From Nocardiopsis dassonvillei_B (lineage in GTDB: Bacteria; Actinomycetota; Actinomycetes; Streptosporangiales; Streptosporangiaceae), in contig NZ_OZ186815.1 in NCBI RefSeq assembly GCF_964273065.1, forward strand, positions 5,890,001 to 5,954,000: 64,000 nucleotides of DNA, in the 5' to 3' direction. Under the pieces are notes generated by a model. The model was not told where the DNA came from. It worked only from the letters and a program-made list of their open reading frames with translations, and ran no database searches. Below are positions 52,446 to 61,068 of this stretch, one piece after another (position 1 is the stretch's first letter; the number at the start of each line of letters is the position of its first letter). A program made the position numbers and the translations under genes.

Positions 52446-53763
52446 CCCCCGCACGCCCCCGCGCCGACGGGCCGCGATCCCGGTCGCGGCCCTGGCCCTG
52501 GCCGCGTCCCTGGCCGGAGCCCCGGCCCTGGCCGACACCGCGTCCCCGGCCCCGGCGGAGGCGACCGCCGCGGAGGAGGCCGCGAGCCCGGCGCAGGTGA
52601 TCGCCGACGCCCTGGCCGACTCGCCCGTCCACGTCGACCCCGCCTACGAGAGCGCCTACGCGGCGGAGGCCCGCGAGCGCGTCGTGTCGATGATCGACCG
52701 GCACGACCTGGACCTGTACGTCATCGTCGTCCCCCTGGCGGAGGGTGACGAATGGGACGGGGAGGGCGAAGCGCTGGCCTCGGCCGTGCACGACCGCATG
52801 GGCGGCGGCGAGCGGCACTTCCTGATCTACGACCGCCGCGGCGACCTGGAGGGCCACGACCTGGGCACGGCCCCGGACGACTGGTCCAAGCCCGCCTTCT
52901 ACGGGTCCCTGGCCGCGAGCTACAAGACCATGGGCGGGCAGAAGACCCTGCCGGCCCTGGTGGAGGCGGCCGTCGAGGCAGCCCTCTCCGACGACCCCGA
53001 AGCCGCCTACGAGGCGGCGCAGCAGGCCTACTACGACAGGGCGGGAGAACCGCCGAGCGGCAACCTCATGCCCGCCCGGTGGTGGAACCCGTGGATCGTG
53101 GGAGCGGTGGCGCTCGCACTCCTGCTCGCCGTGGCCTTCCCGCTGTACCGGCTCGCCGCCCGGTCCCGCCCCGGGCTGTTCGGCCGGCGCGCCGCCGTGC
53201 CGATCGCCCAGCACGCGGCGTTCGACAACGCCGACCGAGCCCAGCTGGACTCGCTGGTCGAGCGCGGTGCGCGCGACCTCATCGAACTGGGGGAGCGGCT
53301 CAGCGAGGCCAACGGTGCCGCTCCGCAGAACCTCTCCCGCGCCCTGGACGCCCGGGACGCCGCCGCCCGCGTCCACGACCGCATGGCCCAGGAGGGCCCG
53401 ACCCTGCCCGACGCGGTCGGCGTGCTCGTCCTGCTGGACCTGGCCGAGGACGCCCTGGCCGGGCTGCGCACCCCGCGCCGGCCCTGCTACGCCAACCCGC
53501 TGCACGGCAACGACACCCGGCAGACCCAGTGGCGCGAGTTCGGCGGGCTGCGCACCATCCGCGTTCCGCTGTGCGCGGAGTGCGCCCGCGCCGTGCGCGA
53601 CCGGCTCCGGCCCACGGTGCTGCCCGCCGAGCACGAGGGCCGCTCGGTCCCCTACTACGAGGTGCCCGCCGAGTACAGCGTCTGGGCGGCCACCGGTTAC
53701 GGGACGCTCGGCGACGACCTGGTCGAGCGGATCCTGCGCGGCGGCCACCGGGCCGCCCGCTGA
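52435..53763 (+). CDS. Exported membrane protein of unknown function, paralogue 2
   Basis: The 442-residue product has a signal peptide (AAIPVAALALAASLAGAPALA) and an extracytoplasmic domain opening ADALADSPVHVDPAYESAYA with an IVVPLAEGDEWDGEGEALA strand. A TM helix lies near 222-240, and the cytoplasmic end carries CYANPLHGNDTRQTQW and VPLCAECARAV, three Cys that may bind zinc. GTG 52435 overlaps the previous gene by 11 nt and has GAGGAG. The pair forms an operon and looks like a duplication with one half lost. Confidence 0.75.
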   Translation: MSTDPRTPPRRRAAIPVAALALAASLAGAPALADTASPAPAEATAAEEAASPAQVIADALADSPVHVDPAYESAYAAEARERVVSMIDRHDLDLYVIVVPLAEGDEWDGEGEALASAVHDRMGGGERHFLIYDRRGDLEGHDLGTAPDDWSKPAFYGSLAASYKTMGGQKTLPALVEAAVEAALSDDPEAAYEAAQQAYYDRAGEPPSGNLMPARWWNPWIVGAVALALLLAVAFPLYRLAARSRPGLFGRRAAVPIAQHAAFDNADRAQLDSLVERGARDLIELGERLSEANGAAPQNLSRALDARDAAARVHDRMAQEGPTLPDAVGVLVLLDLAEDALAGLRTPRRPCYANPLHGNDTRQTQWREFGGLRTIRVPLCAECARAVRDRLRPTVLPAEHEGRSVPYYEVPAEYSVWAATGYGTLGDDLVERILRGGHRAAR

Positions 53764-54002
53764 CCGCGGCGGGGGCGGGACCACGCGGCCGCCGTTGCGG
53801 CCGGGGCGGTGATCCGGCGTAAGGTGGTCCCGGAAAAGCGGCCGATGCGGGCAGGGCGCGTCCCCGTCCCCGTCGGCTCCGCCGGCCCCGGACGGCCGCC
53901 GCACCGCGGCGGCCCGCGTCCACGAGCGCCGAAGCCCCTGCCCCGCGCATCCCGGCCGCCGCCCCGGCGTACCGCCGCCGACCCGTGAGATCCGTGAAAG
54001 GC

Positions 54003-56219
54003 ATGATGTTGGACGACCCCGCAGAGGACTCCGCTCCGCGCACCGTGGGCGGTTACCGCCTGGTGCGCTCGCTCGGCCGCGGTGGTTTCGGCGAGGTGTT
54101 CCTCGGTGAGGCCGAGGACGGGACCCGGGCCGCTGTCAAGGTGCTGCACGCCTCGTGGGCGGGTGACGCGGACATGCGCCGCCGGTTCGCGGCGGAGGTG
54201 GAGCAGGCCCGGCGGGTGAGCGGGTTCTGCATCGCGGCGATCCTGGACGCCGATCCGGAGGCGGAGCAGCCGTGGATCGCCACCGAGTACATCGACGGGC
54301 CCACCCTCCAGCGCGCGGTCGCCGAGCAGGGGCCGCGGCGCGGGGTGGAGCTGCAGCGGCTGGCGGTGAACACCGCGACCGCGCTGGCGGCGATCCATGC
54401 CGCGGGGGTGGTGCACCGGGACCTGAAGCCGGACAACATCATGCTGGCGGCGGACGGACCGCGGGTGATCGACTTCGGTATCGCCCGCGCGGTGGAGGCC
54501 ACCTCGGTGACCGCCAGCGGGGTCGTGGGCACCATCGGGTACATGGCGCCCGAGCAGCTCGAGGGCGCACGCCTCACCTCGGCCGTCGACGTCTTCGCCT
54601 GGGGCGCGGTCATGGTCTACGCCGCCACCGGGCGGGAGGCCTTCCAGGCGCCCACCCAGGCCTCGCGCATCGCCCGCATCCTCAGCGGCGGCCCCGACCT
54701 GGACGGCCTCGACGAACCCCTGCGGGGTGTCATCGAGCTCTGCCTGGACAAGGACCCGGACCGGCGCCCGGACGCCTCCTCCCTGCTCAACCTGCTCATC
54801 GCCGGCCCCGGGAACGGGGTCCCGGCCCCGGGGGGCGCCGTGAACCCGACGGTGGTGGCTCCGGTCTCCGGCGTGGACCCCACGCGGGTGGCGCCGGCGC
54901 CTGCCGTGGAGCCCACGCGGGTGGCCCCCGCCTCCGGGGTCGATCCCACCCGGATCGCCCCGCCGCAGGGCGTCGACCCCACCCGCGCCTACACGCGGTC
55001 GGTCGCGGCCGAGCCCGCAGCGCCCGCGGTGGCCGGGGCCTCCGCCCCGCCGCAGATGCCGCCCGCCCCGCAGCCGGGCCCCGGGAGCACCGGCGCGTCC
55101 GGGTACCACACCGGCCTCGGCGGGGTGCCCCCGTACCACTTCGCAGGCGTCCGCTTCACCGACCCCGGCGCCCTGGCCGAGGCCATGCAGGGCAACTGGG
55201 CGGCGGCGGTCCGGGTCTTCGGGGACCCCACCGAGCGCGCCGCCCTGGGCGCCTGGCTCATGGACGACCTGGGCGACACCGTCGTCGACCGCTCCCTGTT
55301 CCGCCGCCACGCCGACGACGCCAACCTGGCCGTGGCCTCCTTCATCGCCCAGACCCGCCCCGACCTGCCGCCGGCCTTCCGCGGCCGCGGCGCCACCCTG
55401 GCCGAACTGGGCGGCCTCTTCTCCGACCCGCGCCCCGTCATCACCGGTGCTCCGCTGGCCAACGAGATGGCGCTGCTGGCCCGCCCCGAGGTCCTGCGCA
55501 CCATGGGCATGCACCACGGCCCGGACCCCGCGGCCCACCAGCGCCTGGCCGACGCCCTCGACGTCGCCGAGCACGCCGGGAACACCTTCCACCGGGAGCT
55601 GACCGGCAGCCTCACCGGATGGCGGTCGGCGAGCCCCAACGTGAACCCGGCGCTGATCCTCGCCTTCCTGCTGCACCCCGAGCGGATGGTCCCGCCCCAG
55701 GACGGCGGCGACACCGGCGTGGGGGAGTGGATCGACATCCTGTGGCGCCGGGTGGAGGCGTCCCCCGGACCGGCGGGCGTGGGCCACGCCGCCGCGATCT
55801 ACGGCGCCGTCCCCACCCTCCAGGCGCTCTCCCGCCAGCGCCGGTACTGGGAGGACCGCTACACCAGGGTCGCCACCGAGCACGAGGCGCTGCACGCCAA
55901 GGTCGTGCAGCAGCAGCGCTTCTTCCGGATCCGCCGGTACTGCAACTACGCCCTCTTCGGCTTCCCGCTCGGGCTCGTCATCGGCATGTCCGGCCAGGCC
56001 GAGTGGTTCGGCGACCTGCTGGTGACGCTGTCGGTCCTGGCGCTGACGGCATCGGTCGTGCTCTCGGTGGTGCTGCGGATCGGCTACGGCGACCCGGTGC
56101 GCCGCGGGCAGCGGGTGATGGAGCTCAACAACACCGCCGCCCAGCTGCCCGAGCTGACCTCGGGAGTGGAGCGCATCCGCGCCGACCTGGTCCATGCCCG
56201 CCGCATCACCGGCGGCTGA
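54003..56219 (+). CDS. Serine/threonine protein kinase with membrane C-terminus
   Basis: The 738-residue product has a PknB-type kinase domain: GRGGFGEV loop, Lys46 (AVKVL), HRDLKPDN with catalytic Asp140, DFG Asp157, and APEQ. A linker holds five imperfect 11-residue repeats of the VDPTRVAPASG type (about 280-335). A 300-residue region with FTDPGALAEAMQGNWAAAVRVFGD follows, which I do not recognise, then two TM helices near 655-700. ATG 54003 has AAAGG upstream. Its 5' end is duplicated as a decayed copy just downstream. Confidence 0.9.
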   Translation: MMLDDPAEDSAPRTVGGYRLVRSLGRGGFGEVFLGEAEDGTRAAVKVLHASWAGDADMRRRFAAEVEQARRVSGFCIAAILDADPEAEQPWIATEYIDGPTLQRAVAEQGPRRGVELQRLAVNTATALAAIHAAGVVHRDLKPDNIMLAADGPRVIDFGIARAVEATSVTASGVVGTIGYMAPEQLEGARLTSAVDVFAWGAVMVYAATGREAFQAPTQASRIARILSGGPDLDGLDEPLRGVIELCLDKDPDRRPDASSLLNLLIAGPGNGVPAPGGAVNPTVVAPVSGVDPTRVAPAPAVEPTRVAPASGVDPTRIAPPQGVDPTRAYTRSVAAEPAAPAVAGASAPPQMPPAPQPGPGSTGASGYHTGLGGVPPYHFAGVRFTDPGALAEAMQGNWAAAVRVFGDPTERAALGAWLMDDLGDTVVDRSLFRRHADDANLAVASFIAQTRPDLPPAFRGRGATLAELGGLFSDPRPVITGAPLANEMALLARPEVLRTMGMHHGPDPAAHQRLADALDVAEHAGNTFHRELTGSLTGWRSASPNVNPALILAFLLHPERMVPPQDGGDTGVGEWIDILWRRVEASPGPAGVGHAAAIYGAVPTLQALSRQRRYWEDRYTRVATEHEALHAKVVQQQRFFRIRRYCNYALFGFPLGLVIGMSGQAEWFGDLLVTLSVLALTASVVLSVVLRIGYGDPVRRGQRVMELNNTAAQLPELTSGVERIRADLVHARRITGG

Positions 56220-56269
56220 CCGGCACCCCCGCCCCCGAATCCCCCGACATCGGAACAGGAAGGTCCTTC

Positions 56270-56412
56270 GTGCACGGGACCGCGGAGACGGACGGCCCCG
56301 CTCCGCGCACGGTGGGCGGTCACCGCCCGGTGCGCTCGCCCGGCCGCGGTGGTTCCGGCGGGGTGTTCCCCGGTGAGGCCGAGGACGGGACCCGGGCCGC
56401 CCCCGGCGGCGG
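56270..56412 (+). pseudogene. Decayed copy of the kinase gene's 5' end
   Basis: From 56298 to 56400 the DNA matches 54031-54133 of the kinase gene at about 96 of 103 positions, in frame from a GTG at 56270 that keeps an AGGAAGG Shine-Dalgarno. It encodes APRTVGG and the glycine-loop region of the kinase, with changes such as GRGGSGGVF for GRGGFGEVF. Homology stops just before the catalytic Lys. The frame runs on antisense to the TetR gene to 56515. It cannot encode a kinase. Confidence 0.75.
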
Positions 56413-56418
56413 GGCCGG

Positions 56419-57078
56419 TCAGGCTCCGGCGGCGTCCTCCTCCCAGGGACGGGGCGCGTCCGCGGTGGCCAGGGCCGACAGGCGGGCGGCGACGGCGGCG
56501 CGGGCCAGCCTGTAGGGCCGCTCCAGGTCGTCCTCCAGCAGGGAGTCGGAGTTGGCGGTCTCCAGGAACGAGGCCAGCTCGAACACCAGCAGCTCCACGT
56601 CGGTGTCGGCGGCCAGCTCGCCCAGCTGCACGGCGTCGGTGGCGCTGCGGGTGAGCAGGTCGCGCCACTCGCGGCGGATCGCGACCAGGGTGTCGCGCAC
56701 CCGGCCGGGGCGGGACTCGAACTCGGCGTTGACGGTGTAGAAGAAGCAGCCGCCCGGGAACACCCGTCCCTGTGAGTAGGCGGACCAGTCCTCGAACAGC
56801 CGCCACAGCCGGGTGAGGCCGGGCCGGGCCCCCATGGCCCCGCTCACCACGTGGTCGGCGAAGATGCGGCGCCCGGCGCGGATCGCGGCCAGCTGCAGCT
56901 CCTCCTTGGAGCCGAAGTGGGCGAACACCCCGCTCTTGCTCACCTCGAGCTCCTTGGCCAGGCGGCCCAGGGAGAGTCCCTCCAGCCCCTCCACCGAGGC
57001 GATCTCCACCGCGCGGCGCAGCACGGCACGCCGCGTCTGGTCGCCCCGCTGTACGCGGCCGTCGGTCCGAGTCGTCAC
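56419..57078 (-). CDS. TetR family transcriptional regulator
   Basis: The 219-residue repressor has an N-terminal helix-turn-helix (LSLGRLAKELEVSKSGVFAHFGSKEEL, residues about 35-61) and a TetR_C-like ligand domain (FFYTVNAEFESRPGRVRDTL). GTG 57078 is chosen over GTG 57093 because GGGAGG lies 5 nt upstream. It is divergent from a pair of alpha/beta hydrolase genes and probably represses them and itself through sites in the 147-bp gap. The ligand is unknown, possibly the hydrolase substrate. Confidence 0.9.
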   Translation of the reverse strand: MTTRTDGRVQRGDQTRRAVLRRAVEIASVEGLEGLSLGRLAKELEVSKSGVFAHFGSKEELQLAAIRAGRRIFADHVVSGAMGARPGLTRLWRLFEDWSAYSQGRVFPGGCFFYTVNAEFESRPGRVRDTLVAIRREWRDLLTRSATDAVQLGELAADTDVELLVFELASFLETANSDSLLEDDLERPYRLARAAVAARLSALATADAPRPWEEDAAGA

Positions 57079-57120
57079 GCGCACCTCCCGCACCGCCCTC
57101 TGCCGGGCGGCCCTTGTTAG

Positions 57121-57135
57121 AACGACTGGTCGGTT
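57121..57135. promoter_or_regulatory. Candidate TetR operator
   Basis: AACGACTGGTCGGTT is a near-perfect dyad (CGAC-TG-GTCG core) of the kind bound by TetR-family repressors, placed 43 nt upstream of the tetR start. A second weaker dyad with CAAAC and GTTTG arms spans 57176-57206 near the hydrolase promoter. Confidence 0.5.
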
Positions 57136-57157
57136 ACCAGGTCAGAATAGCCGCTAC

Positions 57158-57187
57158 TTGACGGCAGTGGTCTTTCAAACAAATAAT
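57158..57187 (+). promoter_or_regulatory. Promoter of the hydrolase operon
   Basis: TTGACG at 57158-57163 and AATAAT at 57182-57187 are 18 bp apart in an AT-rich stretch. The transcript would carry a short leader with GAGGAG before the ATG at 57226. Confidence 0.5.
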
Positions 57188-57225
57188 ACGATCGTTCGCA
57201 TAGTTTGTGAAGCAGAGGAGCCCTC

Positions 57226-58113
57226 ATGGGCGCGGTCGAACCCCTTCCCCTCGTCGGTGCCGCCGTCAACGCGCTGGCACTCCCCGCCCCGCGCCTGGCC
57301 GGGTCCCTGGCCCGCAGGATGTGGGCGGCCCCCGGCCCGCCCCGGGCGATCCCCGACGAGGACCGGGAACTGCACGACACCGCCGACACCGCGACGGTCC
57401 GCGTCGGCCGCTGGGACGTGGCCACCTACGCCTGGGGCGACACCGCCCGCCCCGTCCTGCTCACCCACGGCTGGCGCTCGCGCGCCCTGCGCTTCGCACC
57501 GCTCATCCGGCGCCTGGTCGACCTCGGCTACGGCCCGGTGTCCTGGGACGCCCCCGGCCACGGGGCGACGGGCGGGCCGCTGGGAACCATCCTCGACGCG
57601 CTCCGGATCCAGCGCCTCCTCCAGGACCGCCACGGCCGCTTCCACGCCGTCGTCGCCCACTCGATGGGCGCGCCCTTCGCGGTCCACGCCCTGCGCGAGG
57701 GCGTCGAGGCCGACCGGGTGGTCCTCCTCGCCGGGGTCTCGGACTTCGACTACCTCCTCACCGCGTTCTCCGACGCCCTGCGCCTGGGGCCCCGCGCCCT
57801 GGAGGCACTGCGCTCGGCCGTGGAGCGCCGCTACTTCGACGCCGATCCGACGGTGTGGGAGCGCTTCTCCACCACCCACCGGATCGACACCCTGGAGCAG
57901 CCCTTCCTCCTGCTGCACGACGACACCGACCCGGTCGTGCCCTTCGCGCACTCCCTGCGCACCCTGGAACACCTCGCGGGGAGGGGGCGGATGATCGCCA
58001 CCACCGGACTGGGCCACAGCGGAGCCCTGTTCGAACGGGAGCACCTGGACGCCATCACCTCCTTCGTCCAGGGCACCGACCGGCCCGCCCCCGTCCCCGT
58101 CCCCGGGAGATGA
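57226..58113 (+). CDS. Alpha/beta hydrolase 1
   Basis: The 295-residue enzyme has the alpha/beta hydrolase core: oxyanion region LLTHGWRSRALRFAPL, WDAPGHGATGG, nucleophile Ser146 in AHSMGAPF, acid Asp235 (HDDTDPVVPF) and His264 (GLGHSGAL). The N-terminal 40 residues are hydrophobic-amphipathic and may lie on the membrane. The substrate is unknown. It shares blocks such as WDAPGHGATGGP with the next gene and is divergent from a TetR repressor. Confidence 0.9.
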   Translation: MGAVEPLPLVGAAVNALALPAPRLAGSLARRMWAAPGPPRAIPDEDRELHDTADTATVRVGRWDVATYAWGDTARPVLLTHGWRSRALRFAPLIRRLVDLGYGPVSWDAPGHGATGGPLGTILDALRIQRLLQDRHGRFHAVVAHSMGAPFAVHALREGVEADRVVLLAGVSDFDYLLTAFSDALRLGPRALEALRSAVERRYFDADPTVWERFSTTHRIDTLEQPFLLLHDDTDPVVPFAHSLRTLEHLAGRGRMIATTGLGHSGALFEREHLDAITSFVQGTDRPAPVPVPGR

Positions 58114-58169
58114 CGGCACCGCCCCGCTCCGCCCGGCCCGAACCGCAGATCCGAGAAAGAAGGAACACC

Positions 58170-59027
58170 ATGACCACCACCGGCCCCCACCCGATCGAAC
58201 TGGAAGTCCTGGCCGTCACCGCCCCGCGCGTGGCCGGCGAGCGGGCCCTGCGCCTGTGGACCGACCCGGGCGACACCTCCGAGGTCGGCCGCGACCGCGA
58301 CGTGCACGAGCGGGCCCGCGTCGAGTACCTCGGCCACCGGTCCTGGCGGGTCGCCGCCTACACCTGGGGCACCGGATCCCGCCCCGTGCTCCTGGTCCAC
58401 GGCTGGGGCTCGCGCGCCTCCCGGCTGGCCCCGCTGGTGCGCGCCCTCACCGCCGCCGGGCACACCGTCGTCTCCTGGGACGCTCCCGGCCACGGGGCCA
58501 CCGGCGGCCCCGCCGGGACCGTCCTGGACGCACTGGCCGTCGCCCGCCTGCTCCAGGAGCGGCACGGCGACTTCGCCGCCGTGGTCGGCCACTCGCTGGG
58601 CGCACTGTTCGCCACCCACCTGGTGCGCGAGGGGATCCGCACCGACCGGCTGGTCCTGCTGTCGGCGATGGCGGACTTCGAGGCCACCCTGGACGGCTTC
58701 GTCGCCGCCCACGGCTGGGGGCCGCGGGTGAACCGGGCCCTGCGCCGCGCCATCGAGGACGCGCTCTTCGACGGCGACCGGGACGTCTGGAAGCGCTACG
58801 CCACCGTCCGCGACGCCGACGCCCTGGAGGTGCCGGTACTGCTGTTCCACGACGTCGACGACCCGATGATCTCCCACTCCGAATCCGTGCGCGTCCTCGC
58901 CGCGATGGGGGCGGGGGCCCGGATGGTCGGCACGGTCGGCCTCGGGCACAACCGCATCCTCGCCGACCCCGACGTCCTGGAGCGGATCACCGCGTTCGTC
59001 GCCCCGGTCAGGGCCGAGGTGTGGTGA
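58170..59027 (+). CDS. Alpha/beta hydrolase 2, paralogue of hydrolase 1
   Basis: The 285-residue enzyme has LLVHGWGSRASRLAPL, WDAPGHGATGGP, Ser142 in GHSLGALF, an acid at Asp230 or Asp231 (HDVDDPMISH) and His260 (GLGHNRIL). It is similar to hydrolase 1 along its length, so the two genes arose by tandem duplication, but the cap region differs. ATG 58170 has AAGGAACACC upstream. The 3' end overlaps the convergent kinase-like gene by 20 bp. Confidence 0.9.
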   Translation: MTTTGPHPIELEVLAVTAPRVAGERALRLWTDPGDTSEVGRDRDVHERARVEYLGHRSWRVAAYTWGTGSRPVLLVHGWGSRASRLAPLVRALTAAGHTVVSWDAPGHGATGGPAGTVLDALAVARLLQERHGDFAAVVGHSLGALFATHLVREGIRTDRLVLLSAMADFEATLDGFVAAHGWGPRVNRALRRAIEDALFDGDRDVWKRYATVRDADALEVPVLLFHDVDDPMISHSESVRVLAAMGAGARMVGTVGLGHNRILADPDVLERITAFVAPVRAEVW

Positions 59028-59625
59028 GACCGGGCCCCCGGGCGTTGTCGACCAGGACGTCGGCGTGCTCCCGGGGGCGCTCGGCCGCGTAGAACTCCGC
59101 CTCCTGGTCGGCCCAGACCCGCCGGTAGGGGGCGTACAGCCCGGCGTCCGCGCGGGAGTCCAGGCGGCGGGCGCGCACCGCGTCGGGTGCGTCCACCCAC
59201 ACCGACAGGTCCAGGTGCGGGCGCACGATCCGCGCGCCGGACCCGCACCCCTCCACCACCAGGACCCCGCCCGCCGCCACCGGCCCGGGCAGCGCGGCCT
59301 CCTCCCCGGAGAACACCCCGCGCTCCCAGTCGTAGCGCCGCCAGCGCGCCGTACCCCCGGCGCGCAGCGGCTCCAGCACCCACTCCACGAGCAGTTCCGG
59401 GGCCCGCGCCAGCCCGTGCCAGCCCGGGTACAGGTCCTCCATCGGCAGTACCGCCGCGGCCGTGCCCCGCCGGGCCAGCGCGGCCCGCAGCCGCTCCGCC
59501 ACCGTGCTCTTGCCCGAACCGGAGCGGCCCTCCACGGCGACGACGCGCACGCGGCCGCCGGGGACGGCCGCGGCGAGCCGGATGTCCCATTCGTCCTGGT
59601 CGGTCGCCAAACGCAGCACGGTCAC
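59008..59625 (-). CDS. Uridine-kinase-like P-loop protein
   Basis: The 205-residue product has a P-loop EGRSGSGKSTVAERL near residue 32, a Walker-B-like VLVVEGCGSG segment and a lid region VDAPDAVRARRLDSR. This fits uridine kinase/phosphoribulokinase-like small-molecule kinases. The substrate is unknown. The complement of ACCCTA places a TAGGGT box 6 nt before GTG 59625, so transcription is probably leaderless. It ends inside the convergent hydrolase gene by 20 bp. Confidence 0.85.
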   Translation of the reverse strand: MTVLRLATDQDEWDIRLAAAVPGGRVRVVAVEGRSGSGKSTVAERLRAALARRGTAAAVLPMEDLYPGWHGLARAPELLVEWVLEPLRAGGTARWRRYDWERGVFSGEEAALPGPVAAGGVLVVEGCGSGARIVRPHLDLSVWVDAPDAVRARRLDSRADAGLYAPYRRVWADQEAEFYAAERPREHADVLVDNARGPGLTTPRP

Positions 59626-59661
59626 GTTCGGACCCTAACGTGTTCAGGTGAGCGGTTTCCG

Positions 59662-59671
59662 CTTGCGTTCA
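59662..59671. promoter_or_regulatory. Motif shared by the ROK gene and the sugar ABC promoter
   Basis: CTTGCGTTCA lies 67 nt before the ROK regulator start and its exact reverse complement TGAACGCAAG is at 61069-61078, upstream of the sugar transporter operon. This is a candidate operator for the ROK protein. Confidence 0.5.
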
Positions 59672-59738
59672 ATCCTTGTAGCATTCGACACGGGAGGCAC
59701 GACCGTGCCGTGCCGCGACCGATCGAAGGGGACACCCG

Positions 59739-60914
59739 GTGACCGACACCGCAGTGACGCCGGGGTCCCAGTCCGCTCTGCGGCAGGCCAACGAGCGCCG
59801 GGTCGTCGAGGTCCTGCGCCGCGACGGCACCCGCACCCAGGCCGAGCTGGCCCGGGCCACGGGCCTGTCCGCGGCCAGTGTCTCCAACATCGTGCGCGGC
59901 CTGCGGGCCGCGGGCACGGTCTCGGTCCACGACACCTCCTCCAACGGCCGCCGGGCCCGCGCCGTCACCCTGGTGCGCCCGCCCGGCACGGTGGTGGCGG
60001 TCGACTTCGCCCCCGAACGGGTCACGGTCGCCGTCGGGGACAGCGAGGGCAACATGCTGGCCCGCGAGGAGATCGACTACGACGTGGCCGCCGACCCCGA
60101 CCGCGGGGTGCGCCGCGCCTCCTGGCTGGCGGAGACCACGCTGCTGCGGGCCCGCATCGACCTGTCCACGGTGGCCTCGGTGGTGGCGTCGGTGCCCGGT
60201 CCGATCGACCCGCACACCGGTGAGGTCGGCGGTATCTCCTGCCTGCCGCGGTGGGCGGGGTTCCGGCCCGGCGAGGTGCTGGGCGAGAGGCTGGGCGTCC
60301 CGGTCGTCCCAGAGAACGACGCCAACCTCGCGGTCCTGGCCGAACTCCACAGGGGGGCGGGCCGGGGCGCCGAGCACCTCATCCACCTGGTCATCGGCGA
60401 CGGGGTGGGTGCGGGCATCATCGTCTCGGGCGGACTGTTCCGCGGGGCGGGCGGCACCGCGGGCGAGGTCGGGCACATCGCGCTGGACCCGCGCGGCCAG
60501 GTGTGCCGCTGCGGCAACCGCGGCTGCCTGGAGACGTTCGTGGGTGCCGGATACCTGATGGACATGCTGCCGCAGAACTCCTACGTCTCCCACGGCCCCG
60601 GCCCGGCCGGTGTCGGGGACCTGGTGGGCGCCGCCCGTTCGGGCGACCCGGGGTGCCGCCGCATCATCGCGGAGGCGGGCACGGCGCTGGGCCAGGGCGT
60701 GGCGATCATGGCCAACCTGTTCAACCCCGACCGGGTGATCGTCGGCGGCGAGCTGTCCGAGGCGGGTGAGCTGCTGCTCGACCCGATGCGGCGGGCGATG
60801 GAGCTGGGGGCGCTGGGCAGCGCCCTGTCCCGGCTGGAGCTGGTGCCGAGCGCGCTGGGCCGCGACGCCTCCCTGTACGGGGCCCTGCGCCTGGCCGCGC
60901 AGAGCACCCACTGA
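59739..60914 (+). CDS. ROK family transcriptional regulator
   Basis: The 391-residue product has a winged helix-turn-helix (RRVVEVLRRDGTRTQAELARATGLSAASVSNIV) and a ROK sugar-kinase-like domain with the zinc-binding motif CRCGNRGCLETF near 252-262. GDGVGAGIIV and GGTAGEVGH supply the sugar-binding Glu/His. In actinobacteria such XylR/NagC-type proteins repress sugar uptake operons until the sugar binds. The sugar ABC operon 280 bp downstream, and a motif shared by both promoters, make it the likely regulator of both. Confidence 0.92.
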   Translation: MTDTAVTPGSQSALRQANERRVVEVLRRDGTRTQAELARATGLSAASVSNIVRGLRAAGTVSVHDTSSNGRRARAVTLVRPPGTVVAVDFAPERVTVAVGDSEGNMLAREEIDYDVAADPDRGVRRASWLAETTLLRARIDLSTVASVVASVPGPIDPHTGEVGGISCLPRWAGFRPGEVLGERLGVPVVPENDANLAVLAELHRGAGRGAEHLIHLVIGDGVGAGIIVSGGLFRGAGGTAGEVGHIALDPRGQVCRCGNRGCLETFVGAGYLMDMLPQNSYVSHGPGPAGVGDLVGAARSGDPGCRRIIAEAGTALGQGVAIMANLFNPDRVIVGGELSEAGELLLDPMRRAMELGALGSALSRLELVPSALGRDASLYGALRLAAQSTH

Positions 60915-60942
60915 GACACGCACCGCCACCGAAGGCCCCTTC

Positions 60943-60971
60943 TTGACCCTTCCGTGGTGAAGCTTTGTACT
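60943..60971 (+). promoter_or_regulatory. Promoter P1 of the sugar ABC operon
   Basis: TTGACC at 60943-60948 and TGTACT at 60966-60971 are 17 bp apart. The leader to the first gene would be about 215 nt. Confidence 0.45.
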
Positions 60972-60985
60972 ACCCCTTTGTGTTC

Positions 60986-61004
60986 GCACGTGTTCTTTAC
61001 GTGC
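60986..61004. promoter_or_regulatory. Inverted repeat just downstream of promoter P1
   Basis: GCACGT-GTTCTTT-ACGTGC is a perfect 6-bp dyad about 10-25 nt after the predicted start of P1, where a repressor could block initiation. Confidence 0.4.
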
Positions 61005-61068
61005 ATGCTGGGGGAGTGCGCCTCTTCGGGGATGTGCTCTGAGCTGGGATTTCTTTGATTTTATAGTC

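Noticed and set aside
54840..55000. Tandem DNA repeats considered as a CRISPR or regulatory array
   Set aside because: They are in frame inside the kinase linker and encode VDPTRVAP-type peptide repeats.
56084..56418. Minus-strand coding continuation downstream of tetR
   Set aside because: It is antisense to the kinase gene and its remnant, with no motif of its own.
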